Shown here: piece after piece, positions 40,945 through 50,235 of the stretch
How positions within the stretch are numbered: the stretch's first letter is position 1
Layout: the number at the start of each line of letters is the position of its first letter
Assembly (NCBI RefSeq): GCF_002204185.1
Contig: NZ_MXPU01000008.1
Span: forward strand, 124,001 to 188,000
Reading direction: 5' to 3'
DNA: 64,000 nt
DNA from: Rhizobium esperanzae
GTDB lineage: Bacteria; Pseudomonadota; Alphaproteobacteria; Rhizobiales; Rhizobiaceae
Notes under the pieces: model-generated
Databases searched by the model: none
The model's input: only the letters and a program-made list of their open reading frames with translations
What the model was told of the DNA's origin: nothing
Position numbers and translations under genes: made by a program

Positions 40945-42409
40945 CATCAACGGCACGGCGCTTGCCGTCTTCATCTTCTTCTTCGCCCTCGTCACGGTCA
41001 TGGGATTCGTCGCCAGCCGCTGGCGCAAGCCCGAGACGCTCGCCCACATCGATGAATGGGGTCTCGGCGGACGCAACTTCGGCACCTGGATCACCTGGTT
41101 CCTCGTCGGCGGCGACTTCTATACCGCCTATACCGTCATTGCCGTCCCGGCGCTGGTCTATACGGTCGGCGCCTACGGCTTCTTCGCACTGCCCTATACG
41201 ATCGTCGTCTATCCCTTCGTCTTCATGGTCATGCCGGTCCTGTGGAAACGCGCCAAGGATTTCGGTTATGTCACGGCCGCCGACGTCGTTCACGGCCAGT
41301 ACGGATCGCGCGGTCTCGAACTCGCGGTCGCGGCAACAGGCGTCATCGCCACCATGCCTTATATCGCCCTCCAGCTCGTCGGCATGACGGCGGTCCTGAA
41401 GGCGCTCGGGCTGCATGGCGAACTGCCGCTGGCGATCGCCTTCATCGTGCTGGCGCTCTATACCTATTCGGCGGGCCTGCGCGCCCCGGCGCTGATCGCC
41501 TTCGTCAAGGACATCATGATCTATATCGTGGTGATCGCAGCGGTCGCGCTCATCCCGTCGAAGCTCGGCGGCTATGCCAATGTCTTTGCCTCGGCCGATG
41601 CGGCCTTCCAGGCCAAGGGCGCCGGCAACCTGCTGCTCGGCGGCAATCAATATGTCGCCTATGCTACGCTCGCTCTCGGTTCGGCGCTCGCGGCCTTCAT
41701 GTATCCGCATACGCTGACCGGCATCTTTGCCTCCAACAGCGGCAAGACGATCCGCAAGAATGCGATCATGCTGCCCGCCTATACGCTGCTGCTCGGCCTT
41801 CTGGCGCTGCTCGGCTATATGGGCCACGCCGCCAATCTGAAGCTCGACAGCGCCAATGACGTCGTTCCGACCCTGTTCAAGACGCTGTTTTCGGGGTGGT
41901 TCTCCGGCTTCGCCTTTGCGGCGATCGCGATCGGCGCACTGGTGCCGGCAGCGGTGATGAGCATCGGCGCGGCCAACCTATTCACCCGCAATTTCTGGAA
42001 GGCCTATGTCGACCCCAAGGTCAGCGATGCGGGCGAAGCCAAGGTTGCGAAGGTGACGTCGCTGGTGGTGAAGGTCGGGGCACTTCTCGTCATCCTCTTC
42101 CTGCCGACGCAGTTCGCCCTCGACCTGCAGCTGCTCGGCGGCATCTGGATCCTGCAGACGCTTCCGGCGCTGGTCTTCGGTCTCTACACCAACTGGTTCC
42201 GTGCACCCGGCCTGCTTGCCGGCTGGTTCGTCGGCTTCTGCGGCGGCACCTATCTCGTCTGGGATGCCGGCTGGAAGCCGCTTCATCTGATCAGCCTCGG
42301 CGGCGAACCCTTCACCGTCTATACCGGATTGCTGGCGCTGGCGGCAAACATCGCCGTTGCCATCGTGGTCAACGCCCTGCTTCCGGCCAAGGTCCTGGCC
42401 CGGGCGTAA
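40934..42409 (+). CDS. mctP: Monocarboxylate permease MctP-like, sodium:solute symporter family
   Basis: A 491-residue membrane protein with 13 or so predicted membrane segments, typical of the SSS family. The start at 40934 (MTTDINGTALAVFIFF) lies inside the DUF3311 gene end. Conserved segments include WITWFLVGGDFYTAYTVIAVP, DVVHGQYGSRGLE and PAAVMSIGAANLFTRNFWK. In Rhizobium leguminosarum MctP imports lactate, pyruvate and alanine-type monocarboxylates. The neighbouring sensor and regulator fit that system. A strong hairpin 13 bp after the stop ends the transcript. Confidence 0.88.
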   Translation: MTTDINGTALAVFIFFFALVTVMGFVASRWRKPETLAHIDEWGLGGRNFGTWITWFLVGGDFYTAYTVIAVPALVYTVGAYGFFALPYTIVVYPFVFMVMPVLWKRAKDFGYVTAADVVHGQYGSRGLELAVAATGVIATMPYIALQLVGMTAVLKALGLHGELPLAIAFIVLALYTYSAGLRAPALIAFVKDIMIYIVVIAAVALIPSKLGGYANVFASADAAFQAKGAGNLLLGGNQYVAYATLALGSALAAFMYPHTLTGIFASNSGKTIRKNAIMLPAYTLLLGLLALLGYMGHAANLKLDSANDVVPTLFKTLFSGWFSGFAFAAIAIGALVPAAVMSIGAANLFTRNFWKAYVDPKVSDAGEAKVAKVTSLVVKVGALLVILFLPTQFALDLQLLGGIWILQTLPALVFGLYTNWFRAPGLLAGWFVGFCGGTYLVWDAGWKPLHLISLGGEPFTVYTGLLALAANIAVAIVVNALLPAKVLARA

Positions 42410-42421
42410 ACCAAAAAATAC

Positions 42422-42445
42422 GAAGGGCAGCAATCGCTGCCCTTC
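42422..42445. terminator. Hairpin terminator between mctP and the chemoreceptor
   Basis: A perfect 10-bp stem, GAAGGGCAGC/GCTGCCCTTC, with loop AATC lies between two convergent genes, followed by ATCACTTCATTTTT. Its T-run is on the mctP side, so it is a good intrinsic terminator for mctP. Confidence 0.75.
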
Positions 42446-42477
42446 ATCACTTCATTTTTGGCAGATTGCCGTGCGGT

Positions 42478-44448
42478 TCAGAACTCTTCCCAATCGCCGG
42501 CCAATGCCGCATTCCCCTGGGTAGCATTCCCCTTCAATGACCTGCCGACCTTGGCAATCATCTGGCGCGCCGGCGAAGCCACGGGCTGAGCATGCTGTGC
42601 CGCGGGAGCCGGCTGCGATATGCGCCTCGATGCCACTGCTCCACCAATGTTGAACTGGCCCAGGAGCTGGAACAATGCGTCGGCTTCCTTGGCGAGTTTG
42701 TGAGCGGCGGCCGTGGCCTCTTCCACCATGGCGGCGTTCTGCTGGGTGCCCTGATCCATCCTGTTGACGGCGGTATTGATTTCCTTCAGCCCGGTCGCCT
42801 GCTCCTGCGAGGCGCCGACGATGGCGCCGACATTGCCGTCGACCTGCTGCACCTGTACCGCAATCTCCTGCAGGGCCTTTCCGGTCTCGCCAACCAGGGC
42901 GACGCCGTTCTTCACATGGCCGTTCGACGCGTTGATCAACTCCTTGATTTCCTTTGCCGCCTTGGCGGAACGCTGCGCCAGTTCGCGCACTTCCTGGGCG
43001 ACAACGGCAAAACCCTTGCCGGCTTCACCGGCGCGGGCCGCCTCGACTCCGGCGTTCAGCGCCAGCAGGTTAGTCTGGAAGGCGATCTCGTCGATGACGC
43101 CGATGATGCTGCCGATTTCGGTGGCCGACGATTCGATCTTGCCCATCGCATCGACCGCGTCGCGGACGACACTGCCCGAGCGCTCCGCATTGTCTTTCGT
43201 CTTGCGGACGAGCTGGCCTGCCTCCTGAGCCCTGTGGCTGGAGTCGGCGACGGTGGTCGTGATCTCTTCCAGGGCCGCGGCGGTCTCCTCGACGGAGGCA
43301 GCCTGCTGCTCGGTCCGCTTGGCGAGGTCATCCGAAGCGGAGCGGATTTCCTGTGCGCCGGACGCGATGGCGCTAGCGTTCTCGGCAACCTTCTGCATGG
43401 CGGCACGGAGCTTCTCGACCGCGGAATTGAAGTCGGCTCTGAGTTTTTCCAGGGACGGGATGAACGGCGTGCCGATCTGCTGCGTGAGATCGCCATCGGC
43501 CAGCGCCTGCAATGCACTGCCAAGCTGGCCGACAGCCCGGTCCGTCTGCTCGGCAAGGGTGCGGCGTTCGTCGGCATCCTGTTCGAGCCGGTGCCGTTCC
43601 GCGACAGCCCGCCTGGCTTCCGCATCGGCTTCCCGCTCCGCCTTTGCCGAAATGGCGTCGCGCAATCCCGCCACGGCGCGGGCAAGCTTGCCGATCTCGT
43701 CGCCGCGCGCTTCGAGGCGACGATCGCCGTCGAGGTTGCCTTCCGCCATAGCCTTCAGCGAAAGCTGCAGTTTTGCCAGCGGGCCGACGATCGTGCGCGC
43801 GGTGACGACCGCGGCGAGGACGGAAAGAAGCGCCGCGATACCGAGCGCCGTCAGAACGATCGGCTTGAAGCCGCTTGCCGTGCTGCGGACCTCTCCGCCG
43901 ATCGATTTGTTCAGTGCTTCCTGGTAGTCGATGAATTTGTTGATGGCGCCGAGCCAGGCAACGAAGGCTGGCCGCGCCTGTTCGAGCAGGATCTTGCGGG
44001 CAGCCTCGCCGTCGCCCTTCTCCTGCAGGTCGATGATCTGGGCGACCAGGGGATTGGTTTTCGCCTGGATGTCGGCGATCTCCTTCAGGATGGACTTCTC
44101 CTGGTCCGTCGCACCGGCCGGAGACGCGACCATGTCGGCCATGCGCTTTTCGTTTTCGGCATAGGAAGCCGCGAGCTTTTCGATCAACGCCTCGGCCGCC
44201 TGGCGTTCATCGGAAGAGGTCACCAGGGTCACGTCCCGAATGGCAATCGCCCGGTCGTGCACGCTGCCGCGATAGTTGATGGCGAACCGCTGCTTGACGC
44301 TATTGACGTCGTTGATCGTTTCGAGATTGCTGTTGATCTCCGCGACCTTAACCGCCGCATAAATGCTCAGGCCGGCCATCAGCAAGATCAGGAAGCTGAA
44401 GCCAAGGGCGAGACGCACCGCGACCCCGAAACTCTGAATGCTCTTCAT
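42478..44448 (-). CDS. Methyl-accepting chemotaxis protein with C-terminal DWEEF pentapeptide
   Basis: A 656-residue chemoreceptor. A first membrane helix at about residues 10-32, a periplasmic four-helix-bundle sensor (about 33-190), a second helix at about 191-215, and a HAMP segment ([22 protein letters not shown]) lead to the long cytoplasmic coiled coil. The signalling tip reads [33 protein letters not shown]. The end GDWEEF is a CheR/CheB docking pentapeptide. The start at 44448 gives a membrane-helix N-terminus; upstream in-frame codons to 44583 are not coding-like. Ligand unknown; beside mctP a monocarboxylate role is a guess. Confidence 0.92.
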   Translation of the reverse strand: MKSIQSFGVAVRLALGFSFLILLMAGLSIYAAVKVAEINSNLETINDVNSVKQRFAINYRGSVHDRAIAIRDVTLVTSSDERQAAEALIEKLAASYAENEKRMADMVASPAGATDQEKSILKEIADIQAKTNPLVAQIIDLQEKGDGEAARKILLEQARPAFVAWLGAINKFIDYQEALNKSIGGEVRSTASGFKPIVLTALGIAALLSVLAAVVTARTIVGPLAKLQLSLKAMAEGNLDGDRRLEARGDEIGKLARAVAGLRDAISAKAEREADAEARRAVAERHRLEQDADERRTLAEQTDRAVGQLGSALQALADGDLTQQIGTPFIPSLEKLRADFNSAVEKLRAAMQKVAENASAIASGAQEIRSASDDLAKRTEQQAASVEETAAALEEITTTVADSSHRAQEAGQLVRKTKDNAERSGSVVRDAVDAMGKIESSATEIGSIIGVIDEIAFQTNLLALNAGVEAARAGEAGKGFAVVAQEVRELAQRSAKAAKEIKELINASNGHVKNGVALVGETGKALQEIAVQVQQVDGNVGAIVGASQEQATGLKEINTAVNRMDQGTQQNAAMVEEATAAAHKLAKEADALFQLLGQFNIGGAVASRRISQPAPAAQHAQPVASPARQMIAKVGRSLKGNATQGNAALAGDWEEF

Positions 44449-44859
44449 TACCGCTCTCCATCGTGTGGGAGGTTTTGTTACAGGTGTCTGGACTACCAGG
44501 ATTGTTCGTCGCATCTCGTTCAAATGTGGGACCCCGTTGTCCCAAGCAGCCGTCGGCAGCCCCGCACGCGGAAGCGATGCCATGCGCCTACGTCCGCGCG
44601 TTGTTCTCTGAGCCAGCGCACCAATGTGCCAGGCGCCTGCGTCGCGGTAACAACGTCGATTTCATACGAGATTCGGATCCCGGCCCGCCGTCATGGCGTA
44701 GGTGACGATCTCTGGGAACGTCGCTCCGATAACTTAAAAATAGGGTGATATATTTTAGAGAGTGTAAACGACGTCGAGAGGGGTCATTCTGCTGCGCTTT
44801 TTGTATATTTCATCTGTATTTCTGCGCAAAACGTCTGATTTTCGTACGCGGAAGAATAT
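44449..44859. other. Gap without a supported gene
   Basis: This 411-bp stretch holds the promoter of the chemoreceptor and an AT-rich part (about 44730-44860). Several short frames exist on both strands, but none has a ribosome-binding site or recognisable family. I see no RNA gene or mobile element. It leads into the GGDEF remnant and is probably a decayed region. Confidence 0.4.
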
Positions 44860-45066
44860 TTGAAGTTGCCACAGGGAAAGACGCGTATCGACTGTTGCAT
44901 AAATGAGGGCTGGATGTTTGCGGAAGCCCGCGTTGATGTAATCGAGGATCATATTCTGGCCGATTGGTCCTTGGCCGACAGGCTGGAGGTGGCGCTGCAT
45001 GTCGCGGACGCCAACCTCTACACTAAGAATGACGGCCGCAACCGCTGCGTGACGCCGGCGGCATGA
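44860..45066 (+). pseudogene. Remnant of a GGDEF (diguanylate cyclase) domain, C-terminal end
   Basis: A short frame whose last third reads LEVALHVADANLYTKNDGRNR, close to the closing helix of GGDEF domains (A-D-x-x-L-Y-x-A-K-x-x-G-R-N-R). No GG(D/E)EF motif or upstream part of the domain is present and there is no ATG start, only TTG. It looks like the tail of a deleted diguanylate cyclase gene. The first half is not family-like. Confidence 0.5.
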
Positions 45067-45098
45067 TGCTTAGTGCCGACCGGCTGCTCCTCCTGATG

Positions 45099-45437
45099 TC
45101 AGGCGGCACGCGGAGGATATTCGTTGGCAGCGAACACGTGATGATGCACTTTGCCGGTGAAAAGCTTCAGAAGCTCGCGGGTGACCTCGCGGCTCTGAAA
45201 CCGCACGTCGGAGAGAAGTGCTGCGTTCACGGCCTCCATGTGAGGATACCGAATGGCCAGAGCCATGGCGTAGACCGGAGCACCCTCGTCGCGCTCGACC
45301 CCGTCCAACACCCGGATTTCTTCGGCTCCGGGAAATTTCGTCCACAAAGGGACAAGGCGCTGTCTCACAAAGTCGCGGAATTCCTCTTCCCGACCGGGAT
45401 GGATTTCGCCCTCAAACAAAGCATAACGAATGATCAT
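45099..45437 (-). CDS. Small dimeric alpha/beta barrel (EthD-like) conserved hypothetical protein
   Basis: A 112-residue cytoplasmic protein starting MIIRYALFEGEIHPGREEEFRDFV, with a beta-alpha-beta-beta pattern and late MALAIRYPHMEAVNAALLSD, typical of ferredoxin-like dimeric barrel proteins such as EthD or antibiotic-monooxygenase-like folds. A gene like this is often placed with sugar-acid ABC operons. It is the last gene of the reverse transporter operon, 93 bp after the binding protein with a hairpin between. Function unknown. Confidence 0.7.
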   Translation of the reverse strand: MIIRYALFEGEIHPGREEEFRDFVRQRLVPLWTKFPGAEEIRVLDGVERDEGAPVYAMALAIRYPHMEAVNAALLSDVRFQSREVTRELLKLFTGKVHHHVFAANEYPPRAA

Positions 45438-45497
45438 AGGTTCTCTCTTCCAAAACTCGCCGGAGCTGGATCGGTAGTGATGTGATGTCAGGGGATC

Positions 45498-45521
45498 AGG
45501 GCGTACCGGTCGATACGCCCT
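45498..45521 (-). terminator. Hairpin between binding protein and EthD-like gene
   Basis: A perfect 8-bp stem, AGGGCGTA/TACGCCCT, with an 8-nt loop lies 10 bp after the binding-protein stop. It may protect that mRNA or reduce read-through into the EthD-like gene. Confidence 0.5.
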
Positions 45522-45530
45522 TGGAAAGGC

Positions 45531-46628
45531 TTATTTGCCCCAGATTTTCTTGTATTGATCGCGATAGCCATTATCGGGATCGAAGCTGTTCTTCGGTCCG
45601 CCGTCGAATTCGACATTCTCACTGGTCACTACGTGCAGCGGCGAGACATAGCCCGACCACGGCGCGTCGGCGAAGGCGCGGTTCAATTCATCGACGAGCT
45701 GCCAGCCCTGCAAATTGAGCGGCTCGGCCACCGTGACGGCCTGGTACTGCTTGGCACGGATACGCTGATAGGCGCTCTCCGAGCCGTCACCGGCCGCGAC
45801 ATTCACCGGTTTGCCGTCGCCGGCAATGCCGGCCGAGGCAAGCGACGGGCCCATGAAGTCATAGTAGAGGTCGTTGATCGCCAGAGAATGCGTCCATTTG
45901 GCGCCGTACTTCTGCAGCAGCGACGTCGTCAGCTGCGGCATGCGCTGGGAGGTTTCGGCGATCGGCGTGTCGACATATTCGAGCACGGTGCCGCCAAGAT
46001 CTTCGATCTCCTTCTTCATGCGGTCGGCCTTGGCAATGGCGATCGCATAGGTGGAGTCGGTGAAGATGATGACGCCCGGCTTGCCGCCGGCATCGGCGAA
46101 GGCCCAATCGGCCGCAGACTTCGAGACTTCCATCGCGTCGGTGGTCACATTGGCGAAAACGCCGACCTCGGGAACCGGGCCGACCGCCGAGGCGGCGTGC
46201 CAGGAAACCATCGGAATGCCGGCCGCCTTGGCCGCTTCCATCGCCGGCTTCTGCTCGACGGCGTCGAAGCCGTTGATGATGATGCCATCGGGCTTCAGTG
46301 CCATGGCCTGGCCGAAAGCCGCCGTGCGTCCGCCGATCGAACCGGCGCCGTCCAGCACCTTCACCGTCCAGCCCAATGCGCCTGCCGCCTCCTGAACGCC
46401 ATTGGCCACGCCGAGGATGCCGCCGTTCTTCATATCGGCAGCAAGAATGACGATGTTCTTGCCGGTGGTGCCCTTCGGGCCGCTCGTCGGCCCGTCCCAG
46501 GCGCTCACCTTGGACGCATACTTGTCGACCACGGCCTTGGCGTCAGCCATCGAATCCGCCATCGCCGGCACGCTCAGCATAAGGGCGACGGTTGCGACCG
46601 TTGCCTGCATTAAAGTCCTGCGCTTCAT
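45531..46628 (-). CDS. CUT2-type ABC substrate-binding protein of the sugar-acid regulon
   Basis: A 365-residue periplasmic binding protein. A signal peptide (MKRRTLMQATVATVALMLSVPAMA) with twin-basic start is followed by a mature domain of the Peripla_BP_4 type, with NIVILAADMKNGGILGVANG and DGIIINGFDAVEQKPAM. The start at 46628 has AGGAGTGAAC upstream. It is third in the ATPase-permease-binding protein operon. Neighbouring gluconate/idonate enzymes make a sugar acid the likely ligand, but this is inferred. Confidence 0.9.
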   Translation of the reverse strand: MKRRTLMQATVATVALMLSVPAMADSMADAKAVVDKYASKVSAWDGPTSGPKGTTGKNIVILAADMKNGGILGVANGVQEAAGALGWTVKVLDGAGSIGGRTAAFGQAMALKPDGIIINGFDAVEQKPAMEAAKAAGIPMVSWHAASAVGPVPEVGVFANVTTDAMEVSKSAADWAFADAGGKPGVIIFTDSTYAIAIAKADRMKKEIEDLGGTVLEYVDTPIAETSQRMPQLTTSLLQKYGAKWTHSLAINDLYYDFMGPSLASAGIAGDGKPVNVAAGDGSESAYQRIRAKQYQAVTVAEPLNLQGWQLVDELNRAFADAPWSGYVSPLHVVTSENVEFDGGPKNSFDPDNGYRDQYKKIWGK

Positions 46629-46678
46629 GTTCACTCCTCCATTTTGTTTGTTCTGGAATGCCGGATGAGCCGGCATCC

Positions 46679-47719
46679 TCATTTGGATGCGGGTGTGATC
46701 CTCCTCACAGCTCCGCGCTTGCGCTGAGCATAACCTGCTATGCCGATGGCAATCAGCAGTGTCACGCCGTTGAACAGCGGTTCGACGAAGAACGACCCGC
46801 CGAATTGCTGAATTCCTGAAATGCCGACCGCCAGGATGATGACGCCGATCAGCGTGCCCCAGACGTTCACCCGCCCCGGCTTGATCGTCGTCGATCCCAG
46901 GAACGCGCCGACAAGCGCCGGCAGCAGATATTCGAGCCCAACGCTCGCCTGGCCGATGCGCAGCTTCGAAGCGAGAAGAACCCCGGTCAGCGCCGCCAGC
47001 AGGCCCGATGTGACGAAGGCGCCGATCACGAATTTGCGGACGGGAATGCCATTGAGTGCCGCAGCCTTGGGATTGGCGCCGATAGCATAGAGATAACGGC
47101 CGATCGGTAGATATTCGAGCACGATCCACATGCAGATGGCAATCAGCAGCACGTAGAAGCCGGTGATCGGCAGGCCGAAGAGCATGGTGCCGTTCAGCGC
47201 GTAAAAACCCTCCGGCAACACGCCGACCACCTGCCGCCCGCCGGTATGCCAGAGGGCAAGCGCGTAAAGAACCGTTCCGGTGCCGAGCGTGGCGATGAAG
47301 CTGTCGATCTTGGCGACCTCGACCAAAAGGCCATTGATGAAGCCGGTGAGGATGCCGAGCGCGAGAACGATGAGGACGGCGACCGGCCAGGGCAGGCCGT
47401 AGACCGTCTGCAGGCTGATGGCGAGAATGTGCCAGAGCACGATGCCGTAACCGACGGTCAGGTCGATGCGGCCTGACGCCATCGGGATCATCGCGGCTAG
47501 CGACAGAAGCGCGATGATCGCCTTGTCGGAGACGATCGAGCGGACGTTTAAGACGGTCGGAAAGGTGTCGGGCAGCATGATCGAGAAGAGCAGGATCAGG
47601 CCGACGGTCAGGATCACCAGCCCGTAAACGGGGATCAGGCGCCCGATCTTCTGTCCTGTGGACAAGCCGGCCATTTCGCTCTTGGTCGGCTCCAGGGCCG
47701 TGGATTCAATGGATTGCAT
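46679..47719 (-). CDS. CUT2 ABC transporter permease of the sugar-acid regulon
   Basis: A 346-residue BPD_transp_2 permease. A cytoplasmic N-terminus of about 35 residues precedes ten or so hydrophobic segments. The ATPase contact loop reads AIGANPKAAALNGIPVRK, and the early GRIDLTVGYGIV corresponds to the IDLSVG motif. A homodimer is expected since there is only one permease gene, unlike the other two sugar systems in the window. It lies 18 bp after the ATPase. Confidence 0.9.
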   Translation of the reverse strand: MQSIESTALEPTKSEMAGLSTGQKIGRLIPVYGLVILTVGLILLFSIMLPDTFPTVLNVRSIVSDKAIIALLSLAAMIPMASGRIDLTVGYGIVLWHILAISLQTVYGLPWPVAVLIVLALGILTGFINGLLVEVAKIDSFIATLGTGTVLYALALWHTGGRQVVGVLPEGFYALNGTMLFGLPITGFYVLLIAICMWIVLEYLPIGRYLYAIGANPKAAALNGIPVRKFVIGAFVTSGLLAALTGVLLASKLRIGQASVGLEYLLPALVGAFLGSTTIKPGRVNVWGTLIGVIILAVGISGIQQFGGSFFVEPLFNGVTLLIAIGIAGYAQRKRGAVRRITPASK

Positions 47720-47737
47720 GGCTGTTCTCCCGATGGC

Positions 47738-49249
47738 TCAAGCGGCTTCCGATGCGGACGCGGCCGTGATGACCGCCTCCGTCGTGAGCGCGCTTCCAGT
47801 CAGTTCGCTGACGATTTTGCCGCGCGAGAAAACCAGCGCGCGGTGGCAGATATGGGCGATTTCCTCGAAGTCGGTCGACACCACGACGACTGCGAGACCA
47901 GCTTGCAGCGCCTGGGTGATCAGGCGGTAGATTTCCGCACGCGCGCCGATGTCGACGCCGGCGGTCGGATCTTCCGCAATCAGCAGCTTACGGCCGGTCG
48001 CCAGCCAGCGGCCGACGACCACCTTCTGCTGATTGCCGCCCGACAGGGCCTCGACAGGCAGATCCGGATCGTTCGGCCTGAGGCCGACGGACTGGCCGAT
48101 CGCATGAGCAAGGTCGGCTTCCCCACGCGGAGACAGGAAGGAAAAAAGTCCGCGTCCGACGGCGCCGGGGTTGATATAAGTATTTTCCCGAATGGACAGC
48201 GAGAGCGCGACGGATTCCTCCGTCCGGTCGCGGGCGATCAATCCGATGCCCGACGCCATCGCCCTGAGCGGGCTGGAAAGATCCGGCGCCTCGCCACGCA
48301 GCAGAACCGAACCGTTGAAGGGCTCGCAGCCGAACAGCGCCCGGCCGATTCTTTCCTGGCCGGCGCCGCGCAATCCAACCAGGCCGAGCAACTCACCCTC
48401 GCGGATATCGAAGGAGATCGGGCTCGTGCCGGTGCAAACGAGATCGCGAACCTCGACGATTGCCTTGCCGGGTTTGATCTCGGCTTTGGAAAAGAGGCTG
48501 TCACTGCTGCGGCCGATGATCATCGTCACCAGTTCGTCGGGGGTGGTCTCGCTGACCGGCTTCTGCCCGACCATGCATCCGTCGCGCAGCACGGCGACGC
48601 GATCGGCGATGCGGAAAATCTCGTCGAGCCGGTGGGAGACATAGATCATGCCGACGCCGCGCTCCTTCAGGGGACGGATGGCGTTGAACAGCCGATCGAC
48701 TTCATCGGCGGGCAGGCTCGCCGTCGGCTCGTCGAGCACCAGAACATCGGCTTCGACGGCAAGCGCGCGGGCGATGGCGACGAGCGATTTTTCGGTGCGC
48801 GACAGGGCCGAGACCCGCGTCGTCGGATCGAAGTCGCAGCCGACCAATTTCAAGGCTTCCTTGGCCCGCGCCTGCGTTCTTCCCCAGTCGATCAGGCCGC
48901 TGCGCATCGAGAAACCCTGCGACAAGCCCATATTCTCGCCGACCGTCATCCACTCAATCAGACCGAGATCCTGATGGATGAAGGCGACCGGCTGCCGCTC
49001 GTTCGGTTTCGGCGGACGATGATGGTAGCTCTGGCCGCGAAAGAGGATGTCGCCATGATCCGGCTTGTAGATGCCGGCAAGCGTCTTGATCAGGGTCGAT
49101 TTCCCGGCGCCGTTTTCGCCCAGCAGCGCCAGGATCTCGCCCTCGCGCAGATCGATCGATACGTCACGCAGCGCCTGCGTGCCGCCGAAGCTCTTGGTGA
49201 TCGATTGGAACTCCAGCAGTCTCTTGGCTTCCACTGTGGCTCCTCCCAA
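47738..49249 (-). CDS. CUT2 ABC transporter ATPase, tandem-domain
   Basis: A 503-residue ATPase with two domains. The first has Walker A GENGAGKST, Q-loop AFIHQDLGLIEW, and Walker B VLVLDEPTASLP; the second has LSGGNQQKVVVGRWL and Walker B LLIAEDPTAGVDIG. An EDP in place of DEP in the second Walker B is a family variation. It heads the transporter operon, 24 bp downstream of a perfect TTATCGATAA operator, so it is directly under the LacI-type repressor. Confidence 0.92.
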   Translation of the reverse strand: MGGATVEAKRLLEFQSITKSFGGTQALRDVSIDLREGEILALLGENGAGKSTLIKTLAGIYKPDHGDILFRGQSYHHRPPKPNERQPVAFIHQDLGLIEWMTVGENMGLSQGFSMRSGLIDWGRTQARAKEALKLVGCDFDPTTRVSALSRTEKSLVAIARALAVEADVLVLDEPTASLPADEVDRLFNAIRPLKERGVGMIYVSHRLDEIFRIADRVAVLRDGCMVGQKPVSETTPDELVTMIIGRSSDSLFSKAEIKPGKAIVEVRDLVCTGTSPISFDIREGELLGLVGLRGAGQERIGRALFGCEPFNGSVLLRGEAPDLSSPLRAMASGIGLIARDRTEESVALSLSIRENTYINPGAVGRGLFSFLSPRGEADLAHAIGQSVGLRPNDPDLPVEALSGGNQQKVVVGRWLATGRKLLIAEDPTAGVDIGARAEIYRLITQALQAGLAVVVVSTDFEEIAHICHRALVFSRGKIVSELTGSALTTEAVITAASASEAA

Positions 49250-49273
49250 AGCTGCAGCTGTCCTGACGGAAAT

Positions 49274-49289
49274 ATGTTATCGATAACAT
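49274..49289. promoter_or_regulatory. GntR/LacI-type operator, site 1
   Basis: ATGTTATCGATAACAT is a perfect 16-bp palindrome 25 bp upstream of the ATPase start. It matches the sites at 51644 and 54912 and resembles the GntR/IdnR operator of enteric bacteria (ATGTTA/TAACAT half sites). Confidence 0.75.
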
Positions 49290-49341
49290 TCATCTGTAGT
49301 CAAGCGGAAAGTGACAATCTCCAACGCCCTCGAAGAGGATG

Positions 49342-50235
49342 TCAGTCGGCCTGCAATCCGTCGAGCAGGCGCATCATCTCGGCCGAGTCCTTCGGCCCAA
49401 GACCGGCAGCGCAGAGCAGGCGGTGAATCTCGACCGCCGCGCCCGTCATCGGCAGCGGCGTCTTCGTCTTCAGCGCAAAGGCCTGAAGCGAATCCAGGTC
49501 CTTCAGCATGTTGTCGATCCTGCCCGTCGGCGAGAAATCGCGGGCCGCGAATTTCGCCATGAACTCCTGCAGGATGCGGCTATCTGCCCTGCCGCCGGCA
49601 AGAGCGGCCGGAATGGCGGAAGGATCGACGCCGCCGGCTTCCGCCAGCTTGACGGCTTCGGCGACCGCCTGGAACAGCACGGCGCAGAACAGCTGGTTGA
49701 TCAGCTTGGTCGTCTGGCCGGCGCCGGATGGGCCCATCAGCGTGTAATTGGCGGCAAGATGCCGCATCACCACCCGCGCCCGCTCGAAATCCTCGGGGCT
49801 GCCGCCGGCCATGATCGTCAGTTTTCCGCCAAGCGCACCGGGCACGCCGCCCGACAGCGGGCAATCCACCCATGCCATGCCGGTTTCCTCGCGCAGCCGC
49901 TTTGCCATGTCGGCGGTCTCCGCCGGGTCGATCGAGGACATATCGATCAGCAGCTTATCGGCGTTTGCCGCCGCCGCAACCCCCTTCTCACCGAAGACCA
50001 CGGCGCGGACGATGTTTGCGTGATTGAGGCTGAGCACACAGAATTGCGACGCGGCGACTGCATCCTCCACGGAACTCGCCGCGTGCGCGCCCTTTGCCGT
50101 CAATGCCGCGACCTTTTCGGCATCGAGATCGAAGACCGAGACGTTGTGGCCGGTTTCGATCAGTCGCGTGACGATCGCCGTTCCCATGATGCCGGCGCCG
50201 ATGACGGCGACATCTGCTCTATAATCATCCTGCAT
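49342..50235 (-). CDS. NAD(P)-dependent 3-hydroxyisobutyrate dehydrogenase-family oxidoreductase
   Basis: A 297-residue beta-hydroxyacid dehydrogenase. The Rossmann motif VAVIGAGIMGTAI is near residue 9, the substrate motif DCPLSGGVPGA near residue 122, and the catalytic lysine in GAGQTTKLINQ near residue 173. Such enzymes oxidise hydroxy acids such as 3-hydroxyisobutyrate, tartronate semialdehyde or sugar acids. It overlaps the gluconokinase stop by 11 bp and closes the idnO-like operon. In this setting a sugar-acid step is more likely than valine breakdown. Confidence 0.9.
   Translation of the reverse strand: MQDDYRADVAVIGAGIMGTAIVTRLIETGHNVSVFDLDAEKVAALTAKGAHAASSVEDAVAASQFCVLSLNHANIVRAVVFGEKGVAAAANADKLLIDMSSIDPAETADMAKRLREETGMAWVDCPLSGGVPGALGGKLTIMAGGSPEDFERARVVMRHLAANYTLMGPSGAGQTTKLINQLFCAVLFQAVAEAVKLAEAGGVDPSAIPAALAGGRADSRILQEFMAKFAARDFSPTGRIDNMLKDLDSLQAFALKTKTPLPMTGAAVEIHRLLCAAGLGPKDSAEMMRLLDGLQAD

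Noticed and set aside
42592..44748. A long plus-strand frame of 718 codons opposite the chemoreceptor
   Set aside because: It is antisense to a complete, well-recognised MCP. The high GC3 of the real gene leaves the opposite frame open, and its translation has no domain pattern.
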